From the NCBI RefSeq assembly GCF_005144885.1, contig NZ_CP039690.1:496001-560000 (forward strand): DNA of 64,000 bases. The letters are read 5' to 3'. This document shows, in pieces, positions 16,857 to 25,862 of this stretch. This DNA comes from Phreatobacter stygius (GTDB taxonomy: Bacteria; Pseudomonadota; Alphaproteobacteria; Rhizobiales; Phreatobacteraceae). The first letter of the stretch is position 1. Each line of letters starts with the position of its first letter. Position numbers and translations under genes: made by a program. The notes beneath the pieces were generated by a model. It ran no database searches, had not been told where the DNA came from, and saw only the letters and a list, made by a program, of their open reading frames with translations.

Positions 16857-18223
16857 GGGTCGTGTCCCGACTGGTGGTGTAACTGACGGGTGGTCATCGG
16901 CGGTTGCCGGTTAGGTTTGGGTTGCGACGACCAACCCCGAACCGAGAGATCCACCGATGACCGACGAGATGATGAACCTGCGCGGGCTGCTGGAGAAGAG
17001 CCCCGACGCCGATTTGCTGCGCGAGATGATCGGCTTTGCCGCCGGGCGGCTGATGGAGCTTGAGGTCAGCGGCCTTGCCGGCGCCGGCTTCGGCGAGAAG
17101 AGCCCGGACCGCCTGGCCCAGCGCAATGGCTATCGCGAGCGGGATTGGGAGACCCGCGCCGGCACGGTCGAGCTGCGCATCCCGAGGCTACGCAAAGGCT
17201 CCTACTTTCCGGGCTTTCTGGAGCCGCGCCGGCTGGCCGAGAAGGCGCTGACCGCGGTGATCCAGGAGGCTTACATCCAGGGCATCTCGACCCGCTCGGT
17301 CGATGACCTGGTCAAGGCGATGGGCATGAGCGGCATCTCGAAGAGCCAAGTCAGCCGGCTCTGCGAGGAAATCGACCAGCGCGTCCATGCGTTCCTCGAC
17401 CGGCCGATCGAGGGCGACTGGCCCTATCTGTGGATCGACGCGACCTATGTGAAGGTCCGCCAGGCCGGCCGGATTGTCTCGGTGGCGGTGATCGTGGCGG
17501 TCGGTGTAAGCGGCGACGGTCGGCGCGAGGTGCTGGGCATGGATATCGGCCCCTCCGAGGCAGAGACGTTCTGGACGGCGTTCTTGCGCAAACTGGCCAG
17601 ACGCGGCCTGCGCGGCGTAAAACTCGTCGTCTCCGACAGCCACGAAGGCATCAAGGCGGCGGTCTCCAAGGTGCTCACCGCGACCTGGCAGCGCTGCCGC
17701 GTGCACTTCATGAGGAATGCGCTCGCCCATGCCGGCCGCAGCGGGCGGCGCGTTGTCTCAGCCTTCATCGCCACCGCCTTCGCCCAGAACGATGCCGCCG
17801 CCGCCAGCCAGCAATGGCGCCGGGTCGCCGACCAGCTCAGGCCAACGGTGCCGAAACTGGCGGCTCTGATGGATACCGCCGAGACCGACGTGCTGGCCTA
17901 TATGACCTTCCCGACGCAACATCGGGCGAAGCTCCACAGCACCAATCCGCTGGAGCGCGTCAACGGCGAGATCAAGCGCAGGACCGAGGTGGTCGGCATC
18001 TTCCCCAACGAGGCCGCCATCGCCCGGCTCGTCGGCGCGATCCTGCTCGAACAGAACGATGAATGGGCCGTCCAGCGGGCCCGCTACATGACCCTGGAAA
18101 CCATGGCCGGCCTGAGCGATGATCCTAGTGTCGGCCTGCCAGCCGTGGCAGCCTGACCAGCCCGGCCTATGCCGGTGATCGTGGGGCCTTGCGCCAGCTA
18201 CACCACGCTACGGGACATGACCC
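16857..18223 (+). mobile_element. IS256-family insertion sequence, complete
   Basis: A 1367-base element. Its ends are imperfect 29-base inverted repeats (16857-16885 and 18195-18223; 23 of 29 match) that begin GGGTC(G/A)TGTCCCG. A six-base direct repeat TATTCA flanks it at 16851-16856 and 18224-18229 and is the likely target duplication, although eight or nine bases is more usual for this family. It carries one intact transposase gene. It sits between the aminotransferase and the RgpF-like gene and probably breaks their co-transcription. Confidence 0.88.
16957..18156 (+). CDS. IS256-family transposase
   Basis: A 399-residue DDE transposase of mutator type. [17 protein letters not shown] and [14 protein letters not shown] are typical N-terminal segments. 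[10 protein letters not shown] gives the first catalytic Asp, [13 protein letters not shown] the second, and [20 protein letters not shown] contains the catalytic Glu. The frame is intact, so the element may still be able to move. Confidence 0.95.
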   Translation: MTDEMMNLRGLLEKSPDADLLREMIGFAAGRLMELEVSGLAGAGFGEKSPDRLAQRNGYRERDWETRAGTVELRIPRLRKGSYFPGFLEPRRLAEKALTAVIQEAYIQGISTRSVDDLVKAMGMSGISKSQVSRLCEEIDQRVHAFLDRPIEGDWPYLWIDATYVKVRQAGRIVSVAVIVAVGVSGDGRREVLGMDIGPSEAETFWTAFLRKLARRGLRGVKLVVSDSHEGIKAAVSKVLTATWQRCRVHFMRNALAHAGRSGRRVVSAFIATAFAQNDAAAASQQWRRVADQLRPTVPKLAALMDTAETDVLAYMTFPTQHRAKLHSTNPLERVNGEIKRRTEVVGIFPNEAAIARLVGAILLEQNDEWAVQRARYMTLETMAGLSDDPSVGLPAVAA

Positions 18224-18381
18224 TATTCAGTAAGACGTCCCGGATTCAGGCCGCAAGGATCGACAGGTCGCGGGCCAGATCACCTGCCACCACAAGGTCA
18301 ATACGATTCTCAATTTGCGCAAACTTGGCTCATCTTGCGACGCGCAAGAACATTGAGTTGTCTGTAGCCAGACCGTCCTCT

Positions 18382-19575
18382 ATGGAAACCCGGTCGGGTC
18401 GACGCGAGTGCTTTCGTCTCGTCCAGGAACTTGAGGCAACCTTGATGCGGCGCGTGCAGGACTATTCTTATCGGACCCGCCGACGGACGCCGCTTGCCCG
18501 CCTCAGGGCGCGCTATTCGCGGCTGTTCCTTCACCTCGACAATGTCAGGGATATTGTCGGCGGGTCATGCAAGGACCTGCTGCTCAAATCCTCTCTGATG
18601 CGCCTCGCGCCGCCGGAGGTGCACCACAACCATCCCCTGTTTCCGGATGGGTCACGGCCGCGCCGGCTTTGCCTCTTCGCATCCTATTCGAAGACTTCGG
18701 TCGTTTCGGACATGGTGCTCGAACAGCTGCGCGCCTATCGGCAGGCGGGGTTTTCGATCGTCTTCGTGTCGATGTCGGCCGGTGTCTCCAAACCTGACCT
18801 GGAGCGACTGAGCGGGTTTTGCGCAACCGTCATCCGGCGGGACAATCACGGGCTGGACTTTGGCGCCTGGGCCGATGCGCTTCGCTTGCTGGCTGGCGAG
18901 ACAACCGGCCTCGACAGCCTCCTCCTGACCAACGACTCCAATATCGGCCCCATCTCGCCGCTCGGTCCCTGGATCGAGAAATGCCTGGCAAGCGAGGGGA
19001 TCTTCGGCTTGACCGAAAGCCTGCAGGGTGGCGCTCATCTGCAGTCCTATTTCCTGCTGGGTCACGGCCGCCGGGCCACCGAGGATTTGACCGCCTTTCT
19101 GCGCAAGCTGCGGGTTTCATTCAGCAAATGGATCCTCATCCAGCGCGGCGAGATCGGCTTGACGTCGGCGATGCGGCAACGCCATTTCGTTGCCGCCGTC
19201 ATCGATCACGAGACGCTCGAGAACGCCGTGCTGGATGACATCGAGGCACAGCTGGAGCTGTCCGTCGTCTGCCCCGACCTGTTCGCCAATTTCGCCATCG
19301 ACCAGCCGCCATCCGCCGGGATCCACGACCTGCAGGAGGCGAGACGCATCCGCGACCGCTACGGGTTGCGCCGGCGGCTGTTCAACTTTCCCCTGAACCC
19401 GACCCATCAATTGGCGTCGGTGCTGGTCAAGACGTTCAAATTCCCCTTCATCAAGACCGAGCTGATCGTCAAGAATCCGGCGCGGATGCCGTTTGCACCC
19501 GACTGGCGCTACTGCATCGACGATCAGAGCCCCTGCTCCGTCGAGATGATCGAGCGCCATATCGCCGGGCGGTAA
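18382..19575 (+). CDS. rhamnan synthesis F (RgpF)-like glycosyltransferase
   Basis: A protein of about 397 residues matching the RgpF family: RRLCLFASYSKTSVVSDMV, IRRDNHGLDFGAWADAL and LLLTNDSNIGPISPL are its conserved blocks. These enzymes build rhamnose-containing polysaccharides. The frame is open back to 18169, inside the right end of the IS256 element, but residues before METRSGRRECF at 18382 look like read-through of the insertion. The ATG at 18382 has no good ribosome binding site, so the original start region may have been altered by the insertion. Confidence 0.83.
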   Translation: METRSGRRECFRLVQELEATLMRRVQDYSYRTRRRTPLARLRARYSRLFLHLDNVRDIVGGSCKDLLLKSSLMRLAPPEVHHNHPLFPDGSRPRRLCLFASYSKTSVVSDMVLEQLRAYRQAGFSIVFVSMSAGVSKPDLERLSGFCATVIRRDNHGLDFGAWADALRLLAGETTGLDSLLLTNDSNIGPISPLGPWIEKCLASEGIFGLTESLQGGAHLQSYFLLGHGRRATEDLTAFLRKLRVSFSKWILIQRGEIGLTSAMRQRHFVAAVIDHETLENAVLDDIEAQLELSVVCPDLFANFAIDQPPSAGIHDLQEARRIRDRYGLRRRLFNFPLNPTHQLASVLVKTFKFPFIKTELIVKNPARMPFAPDWRYCIDDQSPCSVEMIERHIAGR

Positions 19576-19708
19576 CCCCGGTCGTCGCGCATGGGTCGCC
19601 CCGGACGCTGCAGTGGAGAACCGCCTCGTCGCCGGCGCCGGGGCGCCGGCGGCCTGGACCCGATGATGCCGATGCGCTAACCCGCAGGTCCCTGGCCTGA
19701 GGATTTCG

Positions 19709-20281
19709 ATGATCATCGATGCGATTTTGACGGCGCGGTCCGTTCTGGCGGAACACTTGCCTGTTCCCGACGGCGTGCGCATCAGGTCGCTGCGCACGCA
19801 CAAGGACACGCGCGGCGATTTTACCGAGCTGTTCCGCGACGAATGGGACCTGGGGCCACGACCGCTGCAATGGAACATGACGCATTCGAACGCGAATGTT
19901 CTGCGCGGCGTTCACACCCATCGCTGGCACACCGACTACCTGGCCATGGCGGCCGGTGAAATGATCCTCGGCCTGCACGACATCCGGCCGCGATCGCCGA
20001 CGCTCGGGGTCTCCTTGCTGCTGCGCCTGCAGGCCGAGGACCTGCATGTCGTGGCGATCCCTGTCGGGGTCGCCCACGGCTTCTATTTCGCCGAGCCGGC
20101 GATCACCCTCTACGCGGTCAGCCACTATTTCGACGGCAGCGACGAACTCGGCTGCCGGTGGAATGCGCCCGAACTCGATTTGCCATGGCCGTGCGACGAT
20201 CCGCTGCTGTCGGAGCGTGACACGACCGCCGGCTCTTATTCCGCCATGATCGCCGACTGGCAAAGCGGGGCTCGAGCGTGA
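19709..20281 (+). CDS. dTDP-4-dehydrorhamnose 3,5-epimerase-like cupin (RmlC family)
   Basis: A 190-residue cupin. TRGDFTELFRDEW, LRGVHTHRWHTDYLAMAAG (with the catalytic-position His) and IPVGVAHGFYF match the RmlC family. Family members epimerise or isomerise 4-keto nucleotide sugars. The 3' end overlaps the next gene by four bases. With the RgpF-like gene upstream a deoxysugar such as rhamnose or a derivative is likely, but no RmlA, RmlB or RmlD partners are nearby. Confidence 0.85.
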   Translation: MIIDAILTARSVLAEHLPVPDGVRIRSLRTHKDTRGDFTELFRDEWDLGPRPLQWNMTHSNANVLRGVHTHRWHTDYLAMAAGEMILGLHDIRPRSPTLGVSLLLRLQAEDLHVVAIPVGVAHGFYFAEPAITLYAVSHYFDGSDELGCRWNAPELDLPWPCDDPLLSERDTTAGSYSAMIADWQSGARA

Positions 20282-21207
20282 CCCTTCGCATCGGGCTGAT
20301 CGGCTGCGGCCGGTGGGGCAGGCTGATCCTGCGCGACCTGACGAGCGCCGGCGCGCAGGTGCATGTCGCCGCGCCGACCGATGCCACCCTGGCGCAGGCG
20401 CTGGCGCTCGGTGCCCGCACTGCCGAGCGCGATATCCTGGCCCTCGGGCCGATGGACGGCTATGTGGTCGCGACCCCGACCGCAACCCATGCGGCGGTGC
20501 TCGAACAACTGCTGCCGACCGGACGGCCGATTTTCGTCGAGAAGCCGATGACCGCCGATCTCGCCAGCGCGCGGCGCCTGGCCGCCGCGGCCGGCGATCG
20601 GCTGTTTGTCATGGACAAGTGGCGCTATCACCCTGGCATCGAGGCCATGCGGGCCGAAATTTCGGCCGGCGCGATCGGCGAGGTCCTGGCCATCCGCACC
20701 CAGCGCTGGGGCTGGGGCAATCCCCATGACGATGTCAGCGCGTTGTGGATCCTGGCGCCCCACGACCTGTCGATCACGCAGCATCTGATCGGAGAGATCC
20801 CGCCGCTGCGCAGCACCACCGTGATGCACCCCGCAGAGCCGGATCTCGGTTTCACCGTGCAGCTTGCCGGCGACCGGGGGCCGAGCGTCTCGATGGACAT
20901 CGGGATTGCGAGCCCCGGCCACCAGCGCAGATGCCTCGTCGTGGGGCGCAACGGCGCCATCGAGCTGCGCGACGGCTATGACGACAAGGTCTTTGCCCGG
21001 ATCGGGCCGCCAGGCCGGACCGGCGCGGCCGAGCGCGTCATCGAGGTTGGCCGGAAAATGCCCCTGCAGGCCGAGATCGAGACCTTCTTGTCTTTTGTCG
21101 CCGGTGGGCCGCCGCCGATGAGCACGGCTTGCGAGGGGCTGCGCGTGGTCGAACGCATCACCGAGATCGAAGCCACGCTGGCGATCGACGCGCGGAGGGC
21201 GCCATGA
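20278..21207 (+). CDS. Gfo/Idh/MocA-family oxidoreductase
   Basis: A 309-residue NAD(P)-dependent oxidoreductase starting at GTG in a GTGA overlap. IGLIGCGRWGRLILRDL is the Rossmann loop, VATPTATHAAV and FVEKPMT (with the catalytic EKP Lys) are diagnostic, and DKWRYHPGIEAMR follows. Such enzymes reduce keto groups of nucleotide sugars. It overlaps the next gene by four bases, so RmlC-like epimerase, this reductase and the GT2 form one coupled unit. Confidence 0.88.
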   Translation: MTLRIGLIGCGRWGRLILRDLTSAGAQVHVAAPTDATLAQALALGARTAERDILALGPMDGYVVATPTATHAAVLEQLLPTGRPIFVEKPMTADLASARRLAAAAGDRLFVMDKWRYHPGIEAMRAEISAGAIGEVLAIRTQRWGWGNPHDDVSALWILAPHDLSITQHLIGEIPPLRSTTVMHPAEPDLGFTVQLAGDRGPSVSMDIGIASPGHQRRCLVVGRNGAIELRDGYDDKVFARIGPPGRTGAAERVIEVGRKMPLQAEIETFLSFVAGGPPPMSTACEGLRVVERITEIEATLAIDARRAP

Positions 21208-22214
21208 CCACACCGGTCTTCACCATCCTCATGCCGATAACCCGCTCGCCCGAAATGCTGCCCTACGCCATCGCTTCGGTGCTTGCCCAGACGCGCGGCG
21301 ATTTCGAGCTGTTCATCATCTGCGACGGCGCGCCACAGGAGACGGTCGACGCCGCAAGGACGGCCGCGGCCGGCGACCGACGCATCCGTGTCTTCGAACA
21401 CCCGAAAGGCGAGAGACATGGCGAAGCCTATCGCGATCTCGCGCTCCGGCAGGCCGCCGGCCGGCTGGTCTGCCAGATTCCGGATGACGACCTCTGGTTT
21501 CCCGATCATCTCCAGGAGATCGAGCGCCTTCTCGCCGATTTCGAGTTCGGCAACCTGCCCCACGTTTCGGTGACGCCCGGCAGCGGCGCCCAAGTGCTCG
21601 TGGCCGACCTCGCCGATCCCGCCATCCAGCACCGGATGCGAACCACGCCTTTCAATATTTTCGGGCCGACCGTCACCGGCTACCGGCTCGAGGCCTACCG
21701 CCGGCTTCCCGTCGGCTGGTCTCCGGCGCCATCAAGCCTTGCCACCGATCTGTTCATGTGGCGGAAATTCCTGGCGCGACCGGACATCACGGCCGGCACC
21801 CGCTTCGGTACGGTCACGTCGATCCATTTTCCGGCCTCCCTGCGCAAAGACTGGACACCCGCTCAGCGCCACGACGAAATCGCCCGTCACGCACGGATCG
21901 TCAGGTCGCCCGCCGAAGGCGACCGATTCCGACAGCATGCGCAGCGGCGAACGGCCCGTGATTTCTATGGCTTGCAAGGCCTGGTCGAAGCCTCGCGCCA
22001 GGGCATGGACGCAGCCGAAGCACGCATCGCCACCGTTACCGGCGAACGCGATGTGCTAGCGGCGGCCTTGGCCGCGGCCAGGGAGCCGCACGACGATCTG
22101 CGGGCGCGATACGCCGAAGCGAGCGCACAACTGGCTGCGATGCGGACCAGCACCTCCTGGCGCCTGACCGCCAGCCTGCGCGCCGTTGGCCGGCGGATCA
22201 AGCGCCTGCGTTAG
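21204..22214 (+). CDS. family 2 glycosyltransferase
   Basis: A 336-residue GT-A enzyme. FTILMPITRSPEMLPYAIAS is the nucleotide-sugar entry, IPDDDLWFPDHL carries the DxD-type metal site, and the C-terminus has a helical stretch ending STSWRLTASLRAVGRR, a tail common in O-antigen glycosyltransferases. Starts in an ATGA overlap with the oxidoreductase gene. Probably adds one residue to the exported glycan; donor unknown. Confidence 0.88.
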   Translation: MTTPVFTILMPITRSPEMLPYAIASVLAQTRGDFELFIICDGAPQETVDAARTAAAGDRRIRVFEHPKGERHGEAYRDLALRQAAGRLVCQIPDDDLWFPDHLQEIERLLADFEFGNLPHVSVTPGSGAQVLVADLADPAIQHRMRTTPFNIFGPTVTGYRLEAYRRLPVGWSPAPSSLATDLFMWRKFLARPDITAGTRFGTVTSIHFPASLRKDWTPAQRHDEIARHARIVRSPAEGDRFRQHAQRRTARDFYGLQGLVEASRQGMDAAEARIATVTGERDVLAAALAAAREPHDDLRARYAEASAQLAAMRTSTSWRLTASLRAVGRRIKRLR

Positions 22215-22375
22215 TCCTGCGGGCGCCGGACAACGGCAGGCGGCGCTGTCCCGAGCGCAAGACCGGGGCCGCACCGGCGAGGGCCTTGCGGCCGCACGCC
22301 GGCGCGGCTAGTCGAAGGGGGTTCGCGCAAGGTGCCACTGAAGGGGTCCTCACCATCTTCACCTTCGATCTCCCG

Positions 22376-23386
22376 ATGTTTTCAGCCTATGCCGCGCTTG
22401 TCGCCGCCATCTCGACCTGGGTGCTGATCGCCCTGTCGCGGCCGCTGCTGACGCGCCTGGCGCTTGCCAGGCCCAATGGCCGCTCGTCGCATCGCCAGCC
22501 CGTGCCGCAAGGCGCCGGCCTGGCCATGGTGGCAGCCGCGCTGGTGATCATTCTGATCGCCTATGGCACGCGGCCGGCCCGTGACGTGGCCTGCCTCGCG
22601 TTCGCCGTCCTCGGGCTGACGGCGCTCGGTTTTGCCGACGATATCAGGCCGCTGCGCTGGCGCCTCAAGCTCGGCCTGCAGGCGCTCTGCTGCGTCGTCG
22701 CGGTCGCCGGCCTGCCGGCGAGCCTGCGCCTCGTGCCGGTCGAGAGCCTGTTCTGGGCCGAGCGCGCGGTCATGGCCCTCGCCCTGCTGGCCATGGTCAA
22801 TATCGTCAATTTCATCGACGGTATCGACGAGATCAGCGCGGCCCATGCGGCTCCGGCGCTGGCCGCCGCGGCCATCGCCGGCGCCCTGTCGCTGGCCAGC
22901 GCGACCACCGGCCTGACCGCGGCCACCGGCTTCGGCGCGGTCGCCGGCTTCTGGCTGTGGAACCGCCATCCTGCGCGTATCTTCCTTGGCGATGCCGGCA
23001 GCCTGCCGCTCGGCCTCGTCATCGGCTGGCTGGCCATCCATCTCAGCGCCGAGGGCGCCCTGGCCGCCGGCCTGCTGATCGTGCTCTATCCGGTGGCGGA
23101 TGCGACGATCACGCTCGCCGACCGGCTGCGGCGCGGCCGGAACGTCGCCGAACCGCATCGCGACCACGGCTATCAGCGCGCCGTCGACAGCGGCCTGCCG
23201 GTGCGCCGGGTCGCGGCGACGGTCGCGCTGGTCGCTTCCGCCACCGCCGTGCTGGCGCTGGTCACTCTCGCCGCCCCGCATCCGGTGGTGCAGGCTGGCT
23301 GCCTGGTGGTTGGCCTTGGCTGGGTCGTGCTGCCGATCACCGGCTGGATCCGGCGCAAGGCGCCGTCCACCGGAACCGGCCCGTGA
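22376..23386 (+). CDS. undecaprenyl-phosphate sugar-1-phosphate transferase (WecA/MraY family)
   Basis: A membrane protein of about 336 residues with some ten hydrophobic segments. LGFADDIRPL holds the paired Asp of the metal site, IVNFIDGIDEIS the next conserved Asp, and RIFLGDAGSLPLGL the third. The family starts glycan synthesis by moving a sugar 1-phosphate onto undecaprenyl phosphate. The ATG at 22376 is taken as the start because the first membrane helix begins there. The stop overlaps the GTG of the next gene. It could initiate the chain exported by the ABC transporter. Confidence 0.88.
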   Translation: MFSAYAALVAAISTWVLIALSRPLLTRLALARPNGRSSHRQPVPQGAGLAMVAAALVIILIAYGTRPARDVACLAFAVLGLTALGFADDIRPLRWRLKLGLQALCCVVAVAGLPASLRLVPVESLFWAERAVMALALLAMVNIVNFIDGIDEISAAHAAPALAAAAIAGALSLASATTGLTAATGFGAVAGFWLWNRHPARIFLGDAGSLPLGLVIGWLAIHLSAEGALAAGLLIVLYPVADATITLADRLRRGRNVAEPHRDHGYQRAVDSGLPVRRVAATVALVASATAVLALVTLAAPHPVVQAGCLVVGLGWVVLPITGWIRRKAPSTGTGP

Positions 23387-24321
23387 GGGTCCTGGTCACC
23401 GGCGCCAGCGGTTTCGTCGGCGCCGCCATAGCGGAATTTCTGGCAAGCCAGGGCCATCAGCTGCGTGCCGGTGCCCGCGACCCCCGGATGATATCGGCAC
23501 GGCCCGGCATCACGCCATGGGCCCTGCCCGATCTCGACAATCCCGTCGACTGGCGGCCGCATCTCGAAGGGCTCGATGCGGTGGTCCATGCCGCCGGCCT
23601 TGCCCATCAGTTGCCCGGAACCGGCGAAGACCGGATGATGCGCATCAATGCGCAAGCCGCCGGCGATCTCGCCCGCGCTGCGACTGCCGCCGGCATCCGG
23701 CATGTCGTGCTGATCTCGTCGATCCGCGCGATCGCCGGCCCCGCCGCCGACACGGCGCTGGTCGAAACCGACGAGCCCCGGCCGACCGACGCCTATGGCC
23801 GTTCCAAGCTTGCCGGCGAGCGCCTGACGCGCGAGGCCTTTCCTGCCGCGGTGGTGCTGCGCCCGGCCGTGGTCCATGGCGCCGGCGCCAAGGCCAATAT
23901 GGCCCGGCTGGCGTGGCTGGCGCGGTTGGCCCTGCCCTTGCCGGTCGGCGGGCTTGCCGGCCGCCGGTCACTCGTCTCGGACCGCAACCTGGCCTCGGCC
24001 GTGGGTTTTGCCCTGGCCGCGCCGAAAGCGCCGGGACAGCTGTTCCATGTCACCGATGGAGCGCCGTTGACGCTGCCCGCGATGCTCGCCGCCATGCGAA
24101 AAGCGCTCGGCCGGGCGCCCGGCATCCTGAGCTTGCCGTTCCAGCTCGAGCGCCGGCTGATACGCCTCGGCGCTCCCGGGCTTTACGATCAGCTCGGCCG
24201 CGACCTGGTGGCATCCAATGCCGCTCTGCTCACCGCCGGCTGGGCTCCGGTCGAGCCGACGGCCGAGGGTCTTGGACGGACGGCGCTCGCCATCCGCCCG
24301 CAGGGTCAGACGCGCTTATAG
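23383..24321 (+). CDS. NAD-dependent epimerase (UDP-sugar 4-epimerase-like)
   Basis: A 312-residue extended SDR. MRVLVTGASGFVGAAIAEFL is the Rossmann loop, ISSIRAI covers the catalytic Ser position and YGRSKLAGE is the YxxxK site. Pairs of WecA-type transferase and such epimerases are common: the epimerase makes the sugar nucleotide used by the transferase. Coupled by GTGA overlap to the transferase. Its 3' end overlaps the end of the convergent manC gene by 16 bases. Confidence 0.87.
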   Translation: MRVLVTGASGFVGAAIAEFLASQGHQLRAGARDPRMISARPGITPWALPDLDNPVDWRPHLEGLDAVVHAAGLAHQLPGTGEDRMMRINAQAAGDLARAATAAGIRHVVLISSIRAIAGPAADTALVETDEPRPTDAYGRSKLAGERLTREAFPAAVVLRPAVVHGAGAKANMARLAWLARLALPLPVGGLAGRRSLVSDRNLASAVGFALAAPKAPGQLFHVTDGAPLTLPAMLAAMRKALGRAPGILSLPFQLERRLIRLGAPGLYDQLGRDLVASNAALLTAGWAPVEPTAEGLGRTALAIRPQGQTRL

Positions 24322-25742
24322 TCGTCCTCGGAGCGGACGATATCGTCTTCGCCGAGATAGCTGCCCGACTGCACCTCGATCAGCTCGAGGTCGATCCTGC
24401 CTTCGTTGGACAGCCGGTGCCAGGCGCCGAGCGGGATATAGGTGCTCTCGTTCTCGCGCAGGATTTTGGCTGCGCCGTCGACCTCGACGGTGGCGGTGCC
24501 GCTGACGACGATCCAGTGCTCGGAGCGGTGGAAATGTTTCTGCAACGACAGCCGCGCACCGGGTTTCACCACGATGCGCTTGACCTGGAAGCGGGCACCG
24601 CGATCGATGCCCTCATAGGAGCCCCAGGGCCTGAGGACGCGGGTGTGCTCGTCGGCCAGCCGGCGGGTCGCATCGTCGGCGCGCAAGGCACCGACCAGCG
24701 CCTTCAATTCGTTCGCCACGCCACGGCGGGCGACCAGAACGGCATCCTTGGTGGTGATCACGGCGACATCGTCGAGGCCGATCACGGCGGTGTGGATGTC
24801 CTCGCTCGCGACGAAGGAATTGCGCGTATCGGTCAGCGACACGGCACCGCGCGCGGCGTTGCCGTCGGCGTCCTTCGGCGACATTTCCCACAAGGCGTTC
24901 CATGAGCCGAGGTCCGACCAGGCATAATCGGCCTCGATCACCGCGGCCCGGTCGGTGCGCTCCATCACCGCATAGTCGACGGATTTCGCCGGCGAGGTCG
25001 CGAAGATCTCGCGATCGATACGCTCGAAACTGATGCCGCCGGCGTGATCGACCCTGGTCGCCGCGGCAACCTTGGCCGCCACATCGGCGATCTCCGGCTC
25101 GTAGCGCTGCAGCTCGCCCAGGAACACATCGGCACGGAACAGGAAATTGCCGGAGTTCCAGAGATAGCCGTCGGCGAGGAACTTTTCAGCCGTCTCGGCA
25201 TCCGGCTTTTCGACGAAGGCCGCGACCATGCGCACCCGTCCGTCCATCATGTCGCCCGGCCGGATATAACCGTAGCCGGTGGCCGGCTGGTTCGGCTTGA
25301 TGCCGAAGGTGACCAGCGCCCCGGCTTGCGCCGCGTCGAGGCCGGCGCGCGCGGTCGCGGCGAAGGCGGCGCTGTCGGTGACCAGGTGATCGGCGGCAAG
25401 CACCAGCATGACCGCGTTCGGGTCGCTGGCGCGGATGAGCTCGGCCGCGACCGCGATCGCCGGGCCGGAATCGCGGCGCATCGGCTCGAGAAGAATGCGG
25501 CCGGTGACGCCGGCGCGCGCCAGCTGATCGGCCACCAGGAAGCGGAAATCCTCGCCGGTCACGACAACCGGGTCGGTGAACACCTTGGGGTCGGCGACCC
25601 GCGCCAGCGTGTCCTCGAAGGTCGAGCGATCACCGAGCAGCGGCAGGAACTGCTTCGGATAAGCCTCGCGCGAGGAGGGCCAGAGCCGCGTCCCCGCGCC
25701 GCCCGACAGGATCACCGGAACGATCCGCACTTGATCCGACAT
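24306..25742 (-). CDS. manC: mannose-1-phosphate guanylyltransferase / mannose-6-phosphate isomerase
   Basis: A 478-residue bifunctional type II enzyme. ILSGGAGTRLWPSSREAYPKQ is the pyrophosphorylase signature and FVEKPDAETAE the sugar-phosphate site. The C-terminal cupin domain contains RPWGSYEGIDRG and LSLQKHFHRSEHWIVV (isomerase metal ligands). It makes GDP-mannose from fructose 6-phosphate through mannose 6-phosphate, given a phosphomannomutase elsewhere. It lies 120 bases after the ligase gene and is the last gene of the long minus-strand run that begins with acpXL. Confidence 0.95.
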   Translation of the reverse strand: MSDQVRIVPVILSGGAGTRLWPSSREAYPKQFLPLLGDRSTFEDTLARVADPKVFTDPVVVTGEDFRFLVADQLARAGVTGRILLEPMRRDSGPAIAVAAELIRASDPNAVMLVLAADHLVTDSAAFAATARAGLDAAQAGALVTFGIKPNQPATGYGYIRPGDMMDGRVRMVAAFVEKPDAETAEKFLADGYLWNSGNFLFRADVFLGELQRYEPEIADVAAKVAAATRVDHAGGISFERIDREIFATSPAKSVDYAVMERTDRAAVIEADYAWSDLGSWNALWEMSPKDADGNAARGAVSLTDTRNSFVASEDIHTAVIGLDDVAVITTKDAVLVARRGVANELKALVGALRADDATRRLADEHTRVLRPWGSYEGIDRGARFQVKRIVVKPGARLSLQKHFHRSEHWIVVSGTATVEVDGAAKILRENESTYIPLGAWHRLSNEGRIDLELIEVQSGSYLGEDDIVRSEDDYKRV

Positions 25743-25862
25743 GGTACCCCAACCCTCCTGGACATGGCCCGACCCGGCCAGGACCTAGCGGCAATGCGCC
25801 GGAAGCGCCAGAATCTTTCGATAAAATGGTCAATATCGCGGGCCGGCCGCGCCGTCAGGCGA

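Noticed and set aside
18169-18381. Upstream extension of the RgpF-like protein into the IS256 right end
   Set aside because: These residues are encoded by the inverted repeat of the insertion and adjacent DNA and do not look like glycosyltransferase sequence.
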